Origin: Cryobacterium inferilacus
Lineage (GTDB): Bacteria > Actinomycetota > Actinomycetes > Actinomycetales > Microbacteriaceae
Length of the DNA stretch: 64,000 bases
Assembly (NCBI RefSeq): GCF_019599185.1
Contig: NZ_JAIEUL010000003.1
Coordinates: 1-64,000 of the forward strand
Reading direction: 5' to 3'
Below, piece by piece: positions 51,599-59,975 of the stretch; position 1 is the stretch's first letter; every line of letters starts with the position of its first letter. The translations under genes and the position numbers were made by a program. A model generated the notes under the pieces. That model was not told the origin of the DNA, searched no databases, and saw nothing but the letters and a program-made list of their open reading frames with translations.

Positions 51599-52579
51599 TC
51601 AACCGGGCGGCACCTGGGTGGTCGAGCCGCGTTCGACCAGGCGGTGGGGCAGGATGCGCGGCCGCAGGTCGGTTCCGGCGAGCAGCCTCTCGACCGCCAG
51701 CTCGCCCATCTTCTCGAGCGGTTGCGCGATCGTGCTGAGCGCCGGGTGCACGTGCCGGGCGGTGCGGGTGTTGTCGAAGCCGAGCACCGATACGTCTTCG
51801 GGCACCCGGCGGCCCAGGCGCTGCAGGTCGTTCACCACGGCCGCCGCCATCTCGTCGCTCAGCGCGAAGACCGCGGTCAGGAGCGGGTCGCGTCGGAGCA
51901 GGCGGCCGAGGGCGGGCGGGGCGCTGTCGTAGAGCGAGTTGCCCTGTTCGAGCACGGCGGGCAACCCGGCTTCGGCCATGGCGCGCAGGTAGCCCCGTTC
52001 CCTGACCGTGTTGACCAGCACCGACCGGGGGTCGCCGGCCAGGAGGCCGATGTGCCGGTGGCCCAGGCCGATCAGGTACCGGGTGCCGTCGTAGGCCGCT
52101 CGTTCGTCGTCGATGGACAGGCTGGGAAACCGGAGCCCGTCACGGATGGCGACCGAAACGAGGGGGATGCCCGAACCGAGGGCGCGGCGCATGTCGGCGG
52201 TGATGGCCGCGGAGATGAGAATGACGCCCGCTGCCCGGTAGGTGCGCAGGGTGCGCAGGTAGCCGGCGGCGTGCTCGGAGCCGAGTCCGGTGCGGCCGAG
52301 CATGACCGAGTAGCCGCGCGAGCGGGCCGCGCTCTCGACCCCGCCCATGATCTCGGAGGCCAGCGCGTCGGACACCAATGGCGCCAGTACGCCCATGACC
52401 GCGGACTGCTTGGTCTTCAGGCCCCGGGCGAGCGAGTCCGGCTCGTAGTTGAGGGCCAGGACGGCCTCTTCCACGCGCAGCTGGGTGGTCTTGGAGTAGC
52501 CGGTCAGTCCGTTCACCACGCGCGACACCGTCGCAGGCGACACACCGGCGTAGCGCGCCACGTCTCTGATCGTCACCAT
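51599..52579 (-). CDS. LacI-family repressor
   Basis: 326 residues from ATG 52579, 7 bases after GGAGGG. HTH 'VTIRDVARYAGVSPATVSRVVNG' (19 core residues) and hinge-helix region 'EEAVLALNYEPDSLARGLKTK', then the sugar-binding core. It probably represses the glucosidase/importer operon and itself. Two LacI-type palindromes lie 50-120 bases upstream of its start. Confidence 0.93.
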   Translation of the reverse strand: MVTIRDVARYAGVSPATVSRVVNGLTGYSKTTQLRVEEAVLALNYEPDSLARGLKTKQSAVMGVLAPLVSDALASEIMGGVESAARSRGYSVMLGRTGLGSEHAAGYLRTLRTYRAAGVILISAAITADMRRALGSGIPLVSVAIRDGLRFPSLSIDDERAAYDGTRYLIGLGHRHIGLLAGDPRSVLVNTVRERGYLRAMAEAGLPAVLEQGNSLYDSAPPALGRLLRRDPLLTAVFALSDEMAAAVVNDLQRLGRRVPEDVSVLGFDNTRTARHVHPALSTIAQPLEKMGELAVERLLAGTDLRPRILPHRLVERGSTTQVPPG

Positions 52580-52631
52580 CCAGCCCTCCGTTGGGTCGTT
52601 CGTGCGGGTCACGCCGAGCGGCCTCGGTGGC

Positions 52632-52645
52632 CGCAATCGTTTGCG
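52632..52645. promoter_or_regulatory. LacI operator 1
   Basis: CGCAATCGTTTGCG: a 14-bp palindrome with one mismatched pair, matching the LacI/GalR centre CG form. Confidence 0.65.
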
Positions 52646-52685
52646 TTGTTGCGCTTATTGAGGCTAAACAACCGTCGGCGGGCTG

Positions 52686-52699
52686 CGCAAACGTTTACG
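52686..52699. promoter_or_regulatory. LacI operator 2
   Basis: CGCAAACGTTTACG: near-perfect palindrome with AACGTT core, 54 bases from operator 1 (about five helical turns), suited to looping. Confidence 0.7.
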
Positions 52700-52738
52700 A
52701 AACATCCTGTGGGTCGCCGGTCGGGGCTCCCGCGGAGT

Positions 52739-52804
52739 AACTGTTCCCCGTGCGGACACGTGTTACCGGCGCACCGGGCGCATTTGTCCGCACGGGCAAC
52801 AGTT
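52739..52804. repeat. Palindromic repeat family B, copy 2 (66 bp)
   Basis: Arms AACTGTTCCCCGTGCGGACA / TTGTCCGCACGGGCAACAGTT. The left flank is the same as copy 1 (GGGCTCCCGCGGAGT). Confidence 0.85.
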
Positions 52805-53089
52805 AGGGCGGCACCGCGGGTACCGGCCACGGGCATCCGCCGCGGACGCCGGGGGTTTAGGCTGGATGTGACCCCCGGTTCGATCTGACCGGTTGCGCCG
52901 GCCCGGATTTGGGCGGCAGGTCGGGGCTTTGCCTTTAGTTTCATCCCCACCTCGTTCGAGCCCTGCTCCCACGCGTTACGCCTGCGGCGCCGGTCGGTGC
53001 CGGTGTCGGCCGCGACACCGTGTTTCGGTCCGTTGCCTGGCGACCACGCAAACGGATGCTCGGAGCTCCCGCCGCTCAGATTGGTCCCC

Positions 53090-54076
53090 ATGAAGACTCG
53101 CTACCCCGCCATCGCCGCCACCGCGGCCGTGCTCCTGCTCGCCGGCTGCGCCTCCGGATCGACGGCCGCCGCGCCCGCCCCCACCGCCTCGGCCGGCGGG
53201 TCGAACGCGTTCCCGGTGTCGTTCGAGAACTGCGACACCACCATCACCCTCGAGGCCGCCCCCGAACGCATCGTCACGATCAAGTCGAACACCACCGAGC
53301 TGTTGCTCGCGCTGGGACTCGGCGAGCGCATCGTCGGCTCGGCGTTCCTCGACGGGCCGCTGCCGGCATCCCTCGCCGGCGCCGATCTCACCGTGATCAG
53401 CGACTTCGTGCCCGGCCAGGAGGCCGTGCTGGCGCTGAACCCCGACTTCGTCTACGGCGGCTGGGAGTCGAACTTCTCCGCAGAGGGCGTTGGCGAGCGC
53501 AGCGCGCTGGCCGACCTGGGCATCGGCAGCTACGTGTCGCCGGCCGCGTGCAAGGGCGACGCCATGCCGGATCCGCTCACGTTCGACACTGTGTTCGCCG
53601 AGATCGACGAGGCCGGCGCCGTGTTCGGCGTGCCGGATGCCGCCGACGCGCTCGTCGCCGAGCAGGAGGCGGAACTGGCCGGCCTTGAACCCGCCACCGG
53701 CGAGACCACCGCGCTCTGGTACTCCAGCGGCACCGACACCCCGTATGTGGGCGCCGGCATCGGCTCACCGCAGATGATCATGGATGCGGCGGGCCTGACC
53801 AACATCTTCGCCGATGTGCAGGACACCTGGACCTCGGTCGGCTGGGAGTCGGTCGTGGAGGCGAACCCGAGCGTGATCGTGCTCGTCGACGCCACCTGGA
53901 ACACCGCGGACTCGAAGATCGCCAACCTCAAGGCCAACGCGGCGACCGCCGGACTCGACGCGGTGCTGAACGACCGCTATATCGTGGTGCCGTTCGCGGC
54001 CACCGAGGCGGGCATCCGCAACGTGGAGGCCGCCGGTTCGATCATCGACCAGCTCGCCGCCCTCGAGGCCGAGTAG
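53090..54076 (+). CDS. Proposed F420-0 ABC transporter, substrate-binding lipoprotein
   Basis: 328 residues from ATG 53090. Signal peptide with lipobox 'LLLAGCASG'. The mature part has the type III (B12/siderophore) binding fold: 'ERIVTIKSNTTELLLALGLG', 'NPDFVYGGWESNF', 'VEANPSVIVLVDATWN'. On its own it would be called an Fe/cobalamin binder, but it heads an operon ending in cofD. I recall this arrangement as the proposed F420-0 transporter of actinobacteria (TIGR03868-type). The true ligand is not proven. Confidence 0.78.
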   Translation: MKTRYPAIAATAAVLLLAGCASGSTAAAPAPTASAGGSNAFPVSFENCDTTITLEAAPERIVTIKSNTTELLLALGLGERIVGSAFLDGPLPASLAGADLTVISDFVPGQEAVLALNPDFVYGGWESNFSAEGVGERSALADLGIGSYVSPAACKGDAMPDPLTFDTVFAEIDEAGAVFGVPDAADALVAEQEAELAGLEPATGETTALWYSSGTDTPYVGAGIGSPQMIMDAAGLTNIFADVQDTWTSVGWESVVEANPSVIVLVDATWNTADSKIANLKANAATAGLDAVLNDRYIVVPFAATEAGIRNVEAAGSIIDQLAALEAE

Positions 54077-54128
54077 GCCAGGGGCGGGCAGTCACGCCTC
54101 ACACCAACATCGATTCGAAGGACCGCGG

Positions 54129-55268
54129 ATGACCGTCACCCCGAGCAGGCAGGGCCCCGGCACCGCCGCGCCCCGCGGGTCCGCGGTGCACGGTGCGCCC
54201 GGTGCGGCGGGCACCGCGGCATCCGCTCGCGCCCGGCGCGACGGGCCGGGCCGGTACCTGGCCTGGCTGGTCGCGGCGGTGCTGGCGCTGGTGCTCGGCA
54301 GCGCCGTGGCCGTGACGATCGGCCCGGCCGACGTGAGCCTGGCGCAGGTGTGGGCCAGCGTCGCCGGCCATCTCGGCCTGCCCGGGCTCGCCGGCGACAC
54401 CCCGGTGCCGCCGCTGACCGACGCGATCGTCTGGCAGCTGCGGATGCCGCGGGTGCTCACCGCCGCGATGGTGGGCGCGGGCCTGGCGCTCAGCGGTGCG
54501 GTCATGCAGAGCGTCACCCGCAACCCGCTGGCCGACCCCTACCTGCTCGGCCTGTCGTCCGGGGCGTCGCTCGGCGCGGTCTGCGTGGTCGTCCTCGGCA
54601 TCGGCTTCGCGCTGCCGGCGGCCGCGTTCGCCGGGGCGCTGATCGCCCTGTTCGCCACCCTCAACATCGCCCGCGTCGGCGGCAGCATCACCCCCGGCCG
54701 GGCCGTGCTGGCCGGGCTGGCGATCGCCCAGCTGGGCTCGGCGGGCACCTCGTTCATCATCTTCTGGGCGGCCAAAGGCGACTCCTACCGGGAGATCCTC
54801 AACTGGCTGCTCGGCTCGCTGGCGGGCAGCTCGTGGAGCAGCGTGCTGATCTCCTCTGTGGCGCTGGTCGTGGTGGGCACCGGCATCCTGCTCGCCGCCA
54901 GCCGGCTGGATGCGTTCACCTTCGGCGACACGAACGCCGCGTCGCTGGGCATCAACGTGAACGCCACCCGCTGGGGGTTCCTCGTGGCCGTGGCGCTGCT
55001 CACCGGCGCGATGGTGGCGGTGAGCGGGGCGATCGGCTTCGTCGGGCTGATCCTGCCGCACCTGGTGCGCGGGCTCAGCGGGCCAGGACACCGGCGTCTG
55101 CTGCCGCTGGTCGCGGTGGTCGGGGCGTTGTTCCTGGTGCTGGCCGACACCCTCGCCCGCACGGTCTTCGACCCGCGCGAGCTGCCGGTGGGCATCATCA
55201 CGGCGTTCATCGGGGTGCCCGTGTTCATTCTGCTGATCAAGCGCAAGCGAAGCGCGGCCTGGGCATGA
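54129..55268 (+). CDS. Proposed F420-0 ABC transporter, permease (FecCD family)
   Basis: 379 residues with about 9-10 helices. FecCD/BtuC marks: 'WQLRMPRVLTAAMVGAGLALSGAVMQ' (in pieces), 'NPLADPYLLGLSSGASLGA' and 'GAIGFVGLILPHLVRGLSG'. An about 40-residue disordered N-tail precedes the first helix. The stop overlaps the ATPase start (ATGA). In this operon it should form the F420-0 (or precursor) pore. Confidence 0.85.
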   Translation: MTVTPSRQGPGTAAPRGSAVHGAPGAAGTAASARARRDGPGRYLAWLVAAVLALVLGSAVAVTIGPADVSLAQVWASVAGHLGLPGLAGDTPVPPLTDAIVWQLRMPRVLTAAMVGAGLALSGAVMQSVTRNPLADPYLLGLSSGASLGAVCVVVLGIGFALPAAAFAGALIALFATLNIARVGGSITPGRAVLAGLAIAQLGSAGTSFIIFWAAKGDSYREILNWLLGSLAGSSWSSVLISSVALVVVGTGILLAASRLDAFTFGDTNAASLGINVNATRWGFLVAVALLTGAMVAVSGAIGFVGLILPHLVRGLSGPGHRRLLPLVAVVGALFLVLADTLARTVFDPRELPVGIITAFIGVPVFILLIKRKRSAAWA

Positions 55269-56200
55269 GCGTGGAGCGCGGCACGGCCGCGCGAGCGCCC
55301 CAGAGCTCGCGAGAAGACAGTACGGCGCAGTCCATGGCGGGGGTCGTGCTCGACGGGGTGTCGCTCAGCCTCGAGGGCACCCGCATCCTGCAGGAGGTGT
55401 CGGCGACCCTGCCGCCCGGCACCGTCACCGGGCTGCTCGGGCCCAACGGGGCCGGCAAGTCGAGCCTGTTGCGCATCATCGCGGGCATCGACCGGGCGGA
55501 TGCGGGCACCGTCACCCTGGACGGCACGGTCGTGGGGCAGCTGCGGCGGCGCGAAGCCGCCCGGCGCATCGCTCTGCTCGAGCAGAGCGTGGCGCCCAGC
55601 GTGGACCTCTCCGTGCGCGAAGTGGTGTTGCTCGGCCGGATCCCGCACCGCAGCCGGCTGCTGGGCAGCTTCGGCGGTGAGGACGACCTCGGCGTGGCCC
55701 TCGAGGCGCTGGCGATGGTGGGCGCAGGCGAGCTGATCGACCGCCGCTGGCACACCCTCAGCGGCGGCCAGCAGCAGCGGGTGCAGATCGCCCGGGCGCT
55801 GGCGCAACGGCCCAGCCTGCTGCTGCTCGACGAACCCACCAACCACCTCGACGTGAGCGCCCAGTTGTCGTTGCTGCACCAGGTGCGCGGGCTCGGCCTC
55901 ACCTCGGTGCTGGCCCTGCACGACCTCAACCTCGCCGCCGCCTACTGCGACCGCATCGTGCTGCTGCAGGGCGGCCGGGTCGCCGCGTTCGGCACCCCCG
56001 CCGAGGTGCTGCGGCCCGAGATCATCAGCGCGGTCTACGGTGTCGACTGCGACATCGTGCCGCACCCCCGCACCGGGCGCCCGGTGATCGTGTTCTCCGG
56101 CCCCGACGACCAGCTCGCACCGGCCGGGCCGGCCGGGCACGCCGCATCCGCCCCGCCCACGAACGCCGCACAGCACACCCTGATCGAAGGAACCTCATGA
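55265..56200 (+). CDS. Proposed F420-0 ABC transporter, ATP-binding protein
   Basis: 311 residues. Walker A 'LLGPNGAGKSSLLRIIAG', signature 'LSGGQQQRVQIARAL', Walker B 'LLLLDEPTNHLDVSAQ', H-loop 'ALHDLNLAAAYCDRI': a FepC/BtuD-type ATPase. The about 25-residue N-terminal and about 35-residue C-terminal tails are disordered. It overlaps both neighbours by 4 bases, linking the transporter to cofD. Confidence 0.88.
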   Translation: MSVERGTAARAPQSSREDSTAQSMAGVVLDGVSLSLEGTRILQEVSATLPPGTVTGLLGPNGAGKSSLLRIIAGIDRADAGTVTLDGTVVGQLRRREAARRIALLEQSVAPSVDLSVREVVLLGRIPHRSRLLGSFGGEDDLGVALEALAMVGAGELIDRRWHTLSGGQQQRVQIARALAQRPSLLLLDEPTNHLDVSAQLSLLHQVRGLGLTSVLALHDLNLAAAYCDRIVLLQGGRVAAFGTPAEVLRPEIISAVYGVDCDIVPHPRTGRPVIVFSGPDDQLAPAGPAGHAASAPPTNAAQHTLIEGTS

Positions 56201-57654
56201 CCCGAGTCACCGTGCTCGCCGGCGGCGTCGGTGGCGCCCGCTTCACCCGCGGGCTGCTGCAGCAGTTGGCGGCCGAAGACGCCCGCAGCGCCAGCGCCAG
56301 CGAGGTCACCGTCATCGTCAACACCGGCGACGACATGTGGCTCGACGGGCTGCGCATCTGCCCCGACCTCGACACGGTGATGTACACCCTGGGCGGCGGC
56401 ATCAGCGAGGAACAGGGCTGGGGCCGCCCGGACGAGTCCCGGCGCACCTCCACCGAGATCGCCGCCTACGGTCGCGGCTGGTCGTGGTTCACCCTCGGCG
56501 ACCTCGACCTGGCCACCCACATCGTGCGCACCGACCTGCTCCGAAACGGCGCCACGCTCAGCGCCGCCACCGAGTTCCTCTGCCGCCGCTGGCAGCCCGG
56601 CGCCAGGCTGCTGCCGATGAGCGACCAGTTCGTCGAGACGCACGTGCGCCTCGCCGCCGACGCCGACGAGCACCGCGCGGGCGACCTCATCCACTTCGAG
56701 GAGTGGTGGGTGCGTTACCGCGCCACCAAGCCCGTCACCGAGTTCGTGCAGCAGGGCCTGGCCGACGCGGTCGCCGCGCCCGGCGTGATCGACGCCATCC
56801 TCACCGCCGACATCGTGATCCTGCCGCCGTCCAACCCGGTCGTCTCGGTCGGCACCATTCTGGCCATCCCCGGCATCCGTGACGCCCTCCAGGCCACCCC
56901 CGCCCGGGTCGTGGGCATCGCGCCGATCATCGCCGGCGCCGCGGTGCGCGGCATGGCCGACGCCTGCCTCAGCACCATCGGCGTGCAGACCACGGCGCTC
57001 GCGGTGGGGCTGCACTACGGCTCCCGCCAGCAGGGCGGCGTGCTCGATGCCTGGCTGGTCGACGAGACGGATGCCGCGGCCGTGCCCGCGCTCGAAGCCG
57101 CCGGCATCCGCTCGGCCGCCGTGCCGCTCTGGATGACCGATGTGGCCGCGACCGCGCGCATCGCCGCCGACGCGCTGCGGCTCGCCTCCGCCGGAGAACA
57201 CACCGTAGAGCCCGCCGCGGATCACACCGCAGAGCCGACCCTGCCGGTGGCGGAGTTCGCCTTCCCCGGGCCGCTGCGGGACAGGCTGGTCGCCGCGATC
57301 CTGGACGGCTCGAAGACCTCGACCACGTCGATCCTGCGCGAGTACGAGATCGAGAACGAGCCGTTGCCGGTCGCGGGCAGCCGGCAGCTGTTGCTCGACT
57401 CGGCCGAGCGGCCGGTGGCGATCATCGAGACCACCGGGGTTCGGGTGGTGCGGCTCGGCGAGGTCGATCTCGAGCACGCCCGTGACGAGGGCGAGGGCTT
57501 CGACTCCGTGGCGGCCTGGCGGGCCGGCCACGAGGGGTTCTGGCACAGCCCGGCCATGCGTGCGCAGCTGGCGGATCCCGCCTTCGAGGTCTCCGACGAG
57601 ACCGAGGTCGTTCTCGAACGGCTGCGCGTGGTGCGCACGCTGCCCGGCAGCTGA
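56197..57654 (+). CDS. cofD: 2-phospho-L-lactate transferase CofD fused to an ASCH domain
   Basis: 485 residues; CofD enzymes are about 310-330. Residues 1-335 are CofD/FbiA: 'VLAGGVGGARFTRGLLQQL', 'VNTGDDMWLDGLRICPD', 'QGWGRPDESRRTSTE', 'LPPSNPVVSVGTIL'. It moves a phospholactyl-type group from its GDP/GTP carrier to Fo, giving F420-0. After a repeat-like linker ('EHTVEPAADHTAEP') residues about 349-485 form an ASCH-like domain: 'AAILDGSKTSTTSILREYE', 'LRDRLV' and 'GVRVVRLGEVDLEHARDEGEG'. ASCH is a PUA-like fold for RNA or nucleotide binding. The frame is continuous across the junction. Confidence 0.82.
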   Translation: MTRVTVLAGGVGGARFTRGLLQQLAAEDARSASASEVTVIVNTGDDMWLDGLRICPDLDTVMYTLGGGISEEQGWGRPDESRRTSTEIAAYGRGWSWFTLGDLDLATHIVRTDLLRNGATLSAATEFLCRRWQPGARLLPMSDQFVETHVRLAADADEHRAGDLIHFEEWWVRYRATKPVTEFVQQGLADAVAAPGVIDAILTADIVILPPSNPVVSVGTILAIPGIRDALQATPARVVGIAPIIAGAAVRGMADACLSTIGVQTTALAVGLHYGSRQQGGVLDAWLVDETDAAAVPALEAAGIRSAAVPLWMTDVAATARIAADALRLASAGEHTVEPAADHTAEPTLPVAEFAFPGPLRDRLVAAILDGSKTSTTSILREYEIENEPLPVAGSRQLLLDSAERPVAIIETTGVRVVRLGEVDLEHARDEGEGFDSVAAWRAGHEGFWHSPAMRAQLADPAFEVSDETEVVLERLRVVRTLPGS

Positions 57655-57751
57655 GCCCGACGGAGCGGCCGCGGTACCCGCCCGCGCGAATCCCGGTGGA
57701 GCGGCCTATCATCGGCGGAGAACGCACCGAGAACCGAAGGGTGGGACCATC

Positions 57752-58093
57752 GTGGACACCGTTGCCGTGCTCTGGATCATCGTCGGCATTGTGGTGCTGC
57801 TCGCCCTGATCGGGGTGATCTTCTCCGTCGCCGGGCGCCGGGTGGCGGAGCAGCGCGAACTCAAGCGCCAGGCGACGGGGCGCAGCCCAGACGACACCCG
57901 GCGGGTCGCGGATGAACTCGACCCCGCCTTCGACCCCGCTGTCGACCCTGCCGTCGATGCCGGTGGCGACACCGCGGGCGCCGTCAGTGACGGAGCTACC
58001 CGCGGCGGCCGCCACAACGCCGGCACCCCGGCAGCCGACACCGGGCAACCGCCACCCGCGGGCCGCCACCGCCGCGACGACGACACCGACTGA
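57752..58093 (+). CDS. Small membrane protein with acidic/His tail
   Basis: 113 residues from GTG 57752, with GAAGGG upstream and a TATCAT -10-like box about 40 bases before. One N-terminal TM helix ('AVLWIIVGIVVLLALIGVIF') followed by a disordered cytoplasmic tail containing the repeat 'DPAFDPAVDPAVDAG' and a His/Arg/Asp-rich end. I do not recognise it. Confidence 0.6.
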   Translation: MDTVAVLWIIVGIVVLLALIGVIFSVAGRRVAEQRELKRQATGRSPDDTRRVADELDPAFDPAVDPAVDAGGDTAGAVSDGATRGGRHNAGTPAADTGQPPPAGRHRRDDDTD

Positions 58094-58191
58094 GCCCACG
58101 GTCACAACCCCCAGCGCCCGGGCCTGACGGCAAACCCACCGCCGGGCTACTCTCGCCTAGGTCGACGCCCCTCGAGCGAAGGACCAGCCGC

Positions 58192-59073
58192 ATGAACAGC
58201 ACCCCGTCACCTCCGCGCATGTACGGCACCTGGCCGCGCGGGATGCCCTTCCTCGCGGTGGGATCGGGGCCGCCGCTGGTCTTCCTGCCCGGCATCACCC
58301 CCAACCACGAGCCACCCACGGGAGCCGACCGCCGCTTCCAGGCCCGGCAGCTGGCGCCGTACGCGGCGTCCCGCCGGGTGTGGTGGGTCAACCGCCGGCC
58401 GGGCCTGAACCCCGACGCCACCATGGCCGATATCGCCGCCGACTACGCCAACGCCATGCTGCGCCGCTTCGACGAACCCGTCGACGTGCTCGGCGAATCC
58501 ACCGGCGGGAGTGTGGCGTTGCAGCTCGCCGCCGATCATCCGACGGTGGTGAAGCGACTCGTGATCGTCTCGGCGGCCTACACACTCAGCGAGGACGGCC
58601 GGGACACCCAGCTGCGGGTCGCCGACGACGTGCTCGACGGCCGGGCCCGTGCGGCGGGCGCAGAGCAGATGCGGATGGCCGGGTCGGGGCCGGCATCGCA
58701 GAAACTCCTGGCCGCCCTCGGCTGGCTGCTCGGTCGAGCCTATTTCGCGCACGCCACGGCCGACCTGATCACCATGATCCGGGCCGAGGACGCCTTCGAT
58801 CTGCGGACCCGGCTGGCCGACATCGTGGCACCCACGCTGGTGGTCGGCGGGGAGAAAGACGCATTCTTCTCCGCCGAGTTGTTCCGCGAGACCGCGGCGG
58901 GTATCAGCAGGGGCAGCCTCGCCCTGTACGAGGGCCGGGGGCATCTGAGTACCACCATGGACCCCCGGTTCCTACCGGACGTGTTGGCCTTCCTCGACCC
59001 GCCCGGTGACGACCGCAACTCGGATGCCGCCAGGGCCGAGCCTGGCGCCGGGCGCGATGACATCACGCGCTGA
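58192..59073 (+). CDS. Alpha/beta hydrolase
   Basis: 293 residues from ATG 58192, 10 bases after GAAGGA. Nucleophile elbow 'VLGESTGGSVALQLA' (Ser), Asp candidate in 'VVGGEKDAFFSAELF', His in 'YEGRGHLST'. The opening 'PLVFLPGITPNHEPPTGADRRF' and 'VWWVNRRPGLN' fit epoxide-hydrolase/haloperoxidase-like esterases. No signal peptide. Substrate unknown. Confidence 0.8.
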   Translation: MNSTPSPPRMYGTWPRGMPFLAVGSGPPLVFLPGITPNHEPPTGADRRFQARQLAPYAASRRVWWVNRRPGLNPDATMADIAADYANAMLRRFDEPVDVLGESTGGSVALQLAADHPTVVKRLVIVSAAYTLSEDGRDTQLRVADDVLDGRARAAGAEQMRMAGSGPASQKLLAALGWLLGRAYFAHATADLITMIRAEDAFDLRTRLADIVAPTLVVGGEKDAFFSAELFRETAAGISRGSLALYEGRGHLSTTMDPRFLPDVLAFLDPPGDDRNSDAARAEPGAGRDDITR

Positions 59074-59104
59074 CGAGCCCGCTCCCCCGGCGGCCAGGCC
59101 CCGC

Positions 59105-59200
59105 TCAGGGTGACACCTCGAGGATGCCGCGAGCACCCTTCTCGGCATCCGACATCACGTGACTCACGAAGGGATAGCTCACCATCGTCGACGGCGATGT
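59105..59200 (-). pseudogene. C-terminal scar of a copper nitrite reductase / multicopper oxidase
   Basis: A 32-codon minus-strand frame with a stop immediately upstream (59201-59203) and no start. It reads 'YPFVSHVMSDAEKGARGILEV', in the pattern Y.FV.H.(L/M)..A..GA....(F/L).V of the last NirK cupredoxin strand, where the His is the type 2 Cu ligand. The rest of the gene is missing. Because the downstream end of the Cys-rich regulator gene lies 36 bases away on the same strand, I read this as a nirK deletion scar. Confidence 0.5.
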
Positions 59201-59236
59201 CTACGTCGACGTGTCCAGCCAGATCGACGTGTCCGC

Positions 59237-59932
59237 CTACGTGGCCTGACCCTGACCGCTGGAACGGGTGGGCAGGTGCACGAGACACAGTTGCGGCTGC
59301 ACGAAGGGCTCGAGGCGGATGCCGTCGGCGGAGGCGCCCAGGGAGCGAACCAGGCTCCGGATCAGGCCGAGGTGCACCGAGCAGACCACGTCGGGATTGG
59401 CCCTGGCCTCGGTCCGGAACGGGCAGGCGGCGAGTGCGATCTGGGCCCCGTCGGCCCACAACTCCGGCTCGAAGCCGATCTCGGTGAGCACCCGCAGCAG
59501 CGGGGTCGCCAGGTCGGCCGGAGGCGTGCCGGCGGCCGCCGCATCCGCCACGGCCTGGTACTGCGCCGACCAGCGCTCGCCGGCCCGCACAGAGCGGGCG
59601 CGGCCCCCGTCGGCGTCTTCGGCGAGCACCGCGGCGAGGGCCTGGGTGAGCTGCTGCTGGGCCGTCTCGACCGGCAGGGGTGCAGAGACCGCGCTGAACA
59701 GTACGTTCGGGCGGCCACGCTGGCCGGCCCTGGCCACCCGGCGTTCGATGAGGCCGGCCGCCTCCAGGTGCTCGAGGTGGAAGCGGGCGGTGGTGAGGTG
59801 CAGGCCGAGGGCCTCAGCAACGGCCGCGACGCCCAGTGGCAACGCGGAGTTGCTGATCAGGGCCAGCGCACGACGACGAGGCTCACTGGCGAGGGCGGTG
59901 TGCCTGGCATCGGTCTGCGTGGTCGGAACCAT
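59237..59932 (-). CDS. ArsR-like winged-HTH regulator with C-terminal Cys motif
   Basis: 231 residues. N-terminal wHTH 'ALISNSALPLGVAAVAEALGLHLTTARFHLEHLE' (in pieces). The C-terminal sensor has conserved-looking Cys: 'AACPFRTEARANPDVVCSVHLG' (two Cys) and 'VQPQLCLVHL' (third), which could hold Fe-S or metal, as in SufR/NsrR-like regulators. It sits next to a nirK remnant and moaA, suggesting a nitrite/NO-responsive role. Its ATG is leaderless (TACCCT, 6 bases). Confidence 0.75.
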   Translation of the reverse strand: MVPTTQTDARHTALASEPRRRALALISNSALPLGVAAVAEALGLHLTTARFHLEHLEAAGLIERRVARAGQRGRPNVLFSAVSAPLPVETAQQQLTQALAAVLAEDADGGRARSVRAGERWSAQYQAVADAAAAGTPPADLATPLLRVLTEIGFEPELWADGAQIALAACPFRTEARANPDVVCSVHLGLIRSLVRSLGASADGIRLEPFVQPQLCLVHLPTRSSGQGQAT

Positions 59933-59938
59933 GAGTTG

Positions 59939-59944
59939 AGGGTA
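59939..59944 (-). promoter_or_regulatory. -10 box, leaderless start of the Cys-rich regulator
   Basis: Minus strand TACCCT-CAACTC-ATG. Confidence 0.5.
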
Positions 59945-59975
59945 GCAGCGCCCGGTTTAACCGGCGAGGCGGCGA

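Larger units (their letters stand above)
52580..53089. other. 510-bp intergenic region
   Basis: From left to right: two LacI-type operators (52632 and 52686), repeat B copy 2 (52739-52804), and about 285 bases of leader before the F420-0 binding-protein gene. In that leader I see GC-rich pairing but no riboswitch I can name; a cobalamin box was looked for and not found. No coding frame. Confidence 0.6.

Noticed and set aside
52806-53089. Cobalamin riboswitch before the B12-type binding protein
   Set aside because: No recognisable B12 box or conserved core could be found by eye, and the operon context points to F420.
59178-59249. Plus-strand fragment reading 'TIVDGDVYVDVSSQIDVSAYVA' before a stop
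   Set aside because: It looks protein-like and could be a second gene remnant, but it overlaps the regulator's end and I could not assign a family, so it is not listed as a feature.
59190-59280. Minus-frame repeat 'GHVGGHVDLAGHVDVD'
   Set aside because: A pattern produced by GTCGAC/ACGTC-rich DNA in a shadow frame; no start and no coding support.
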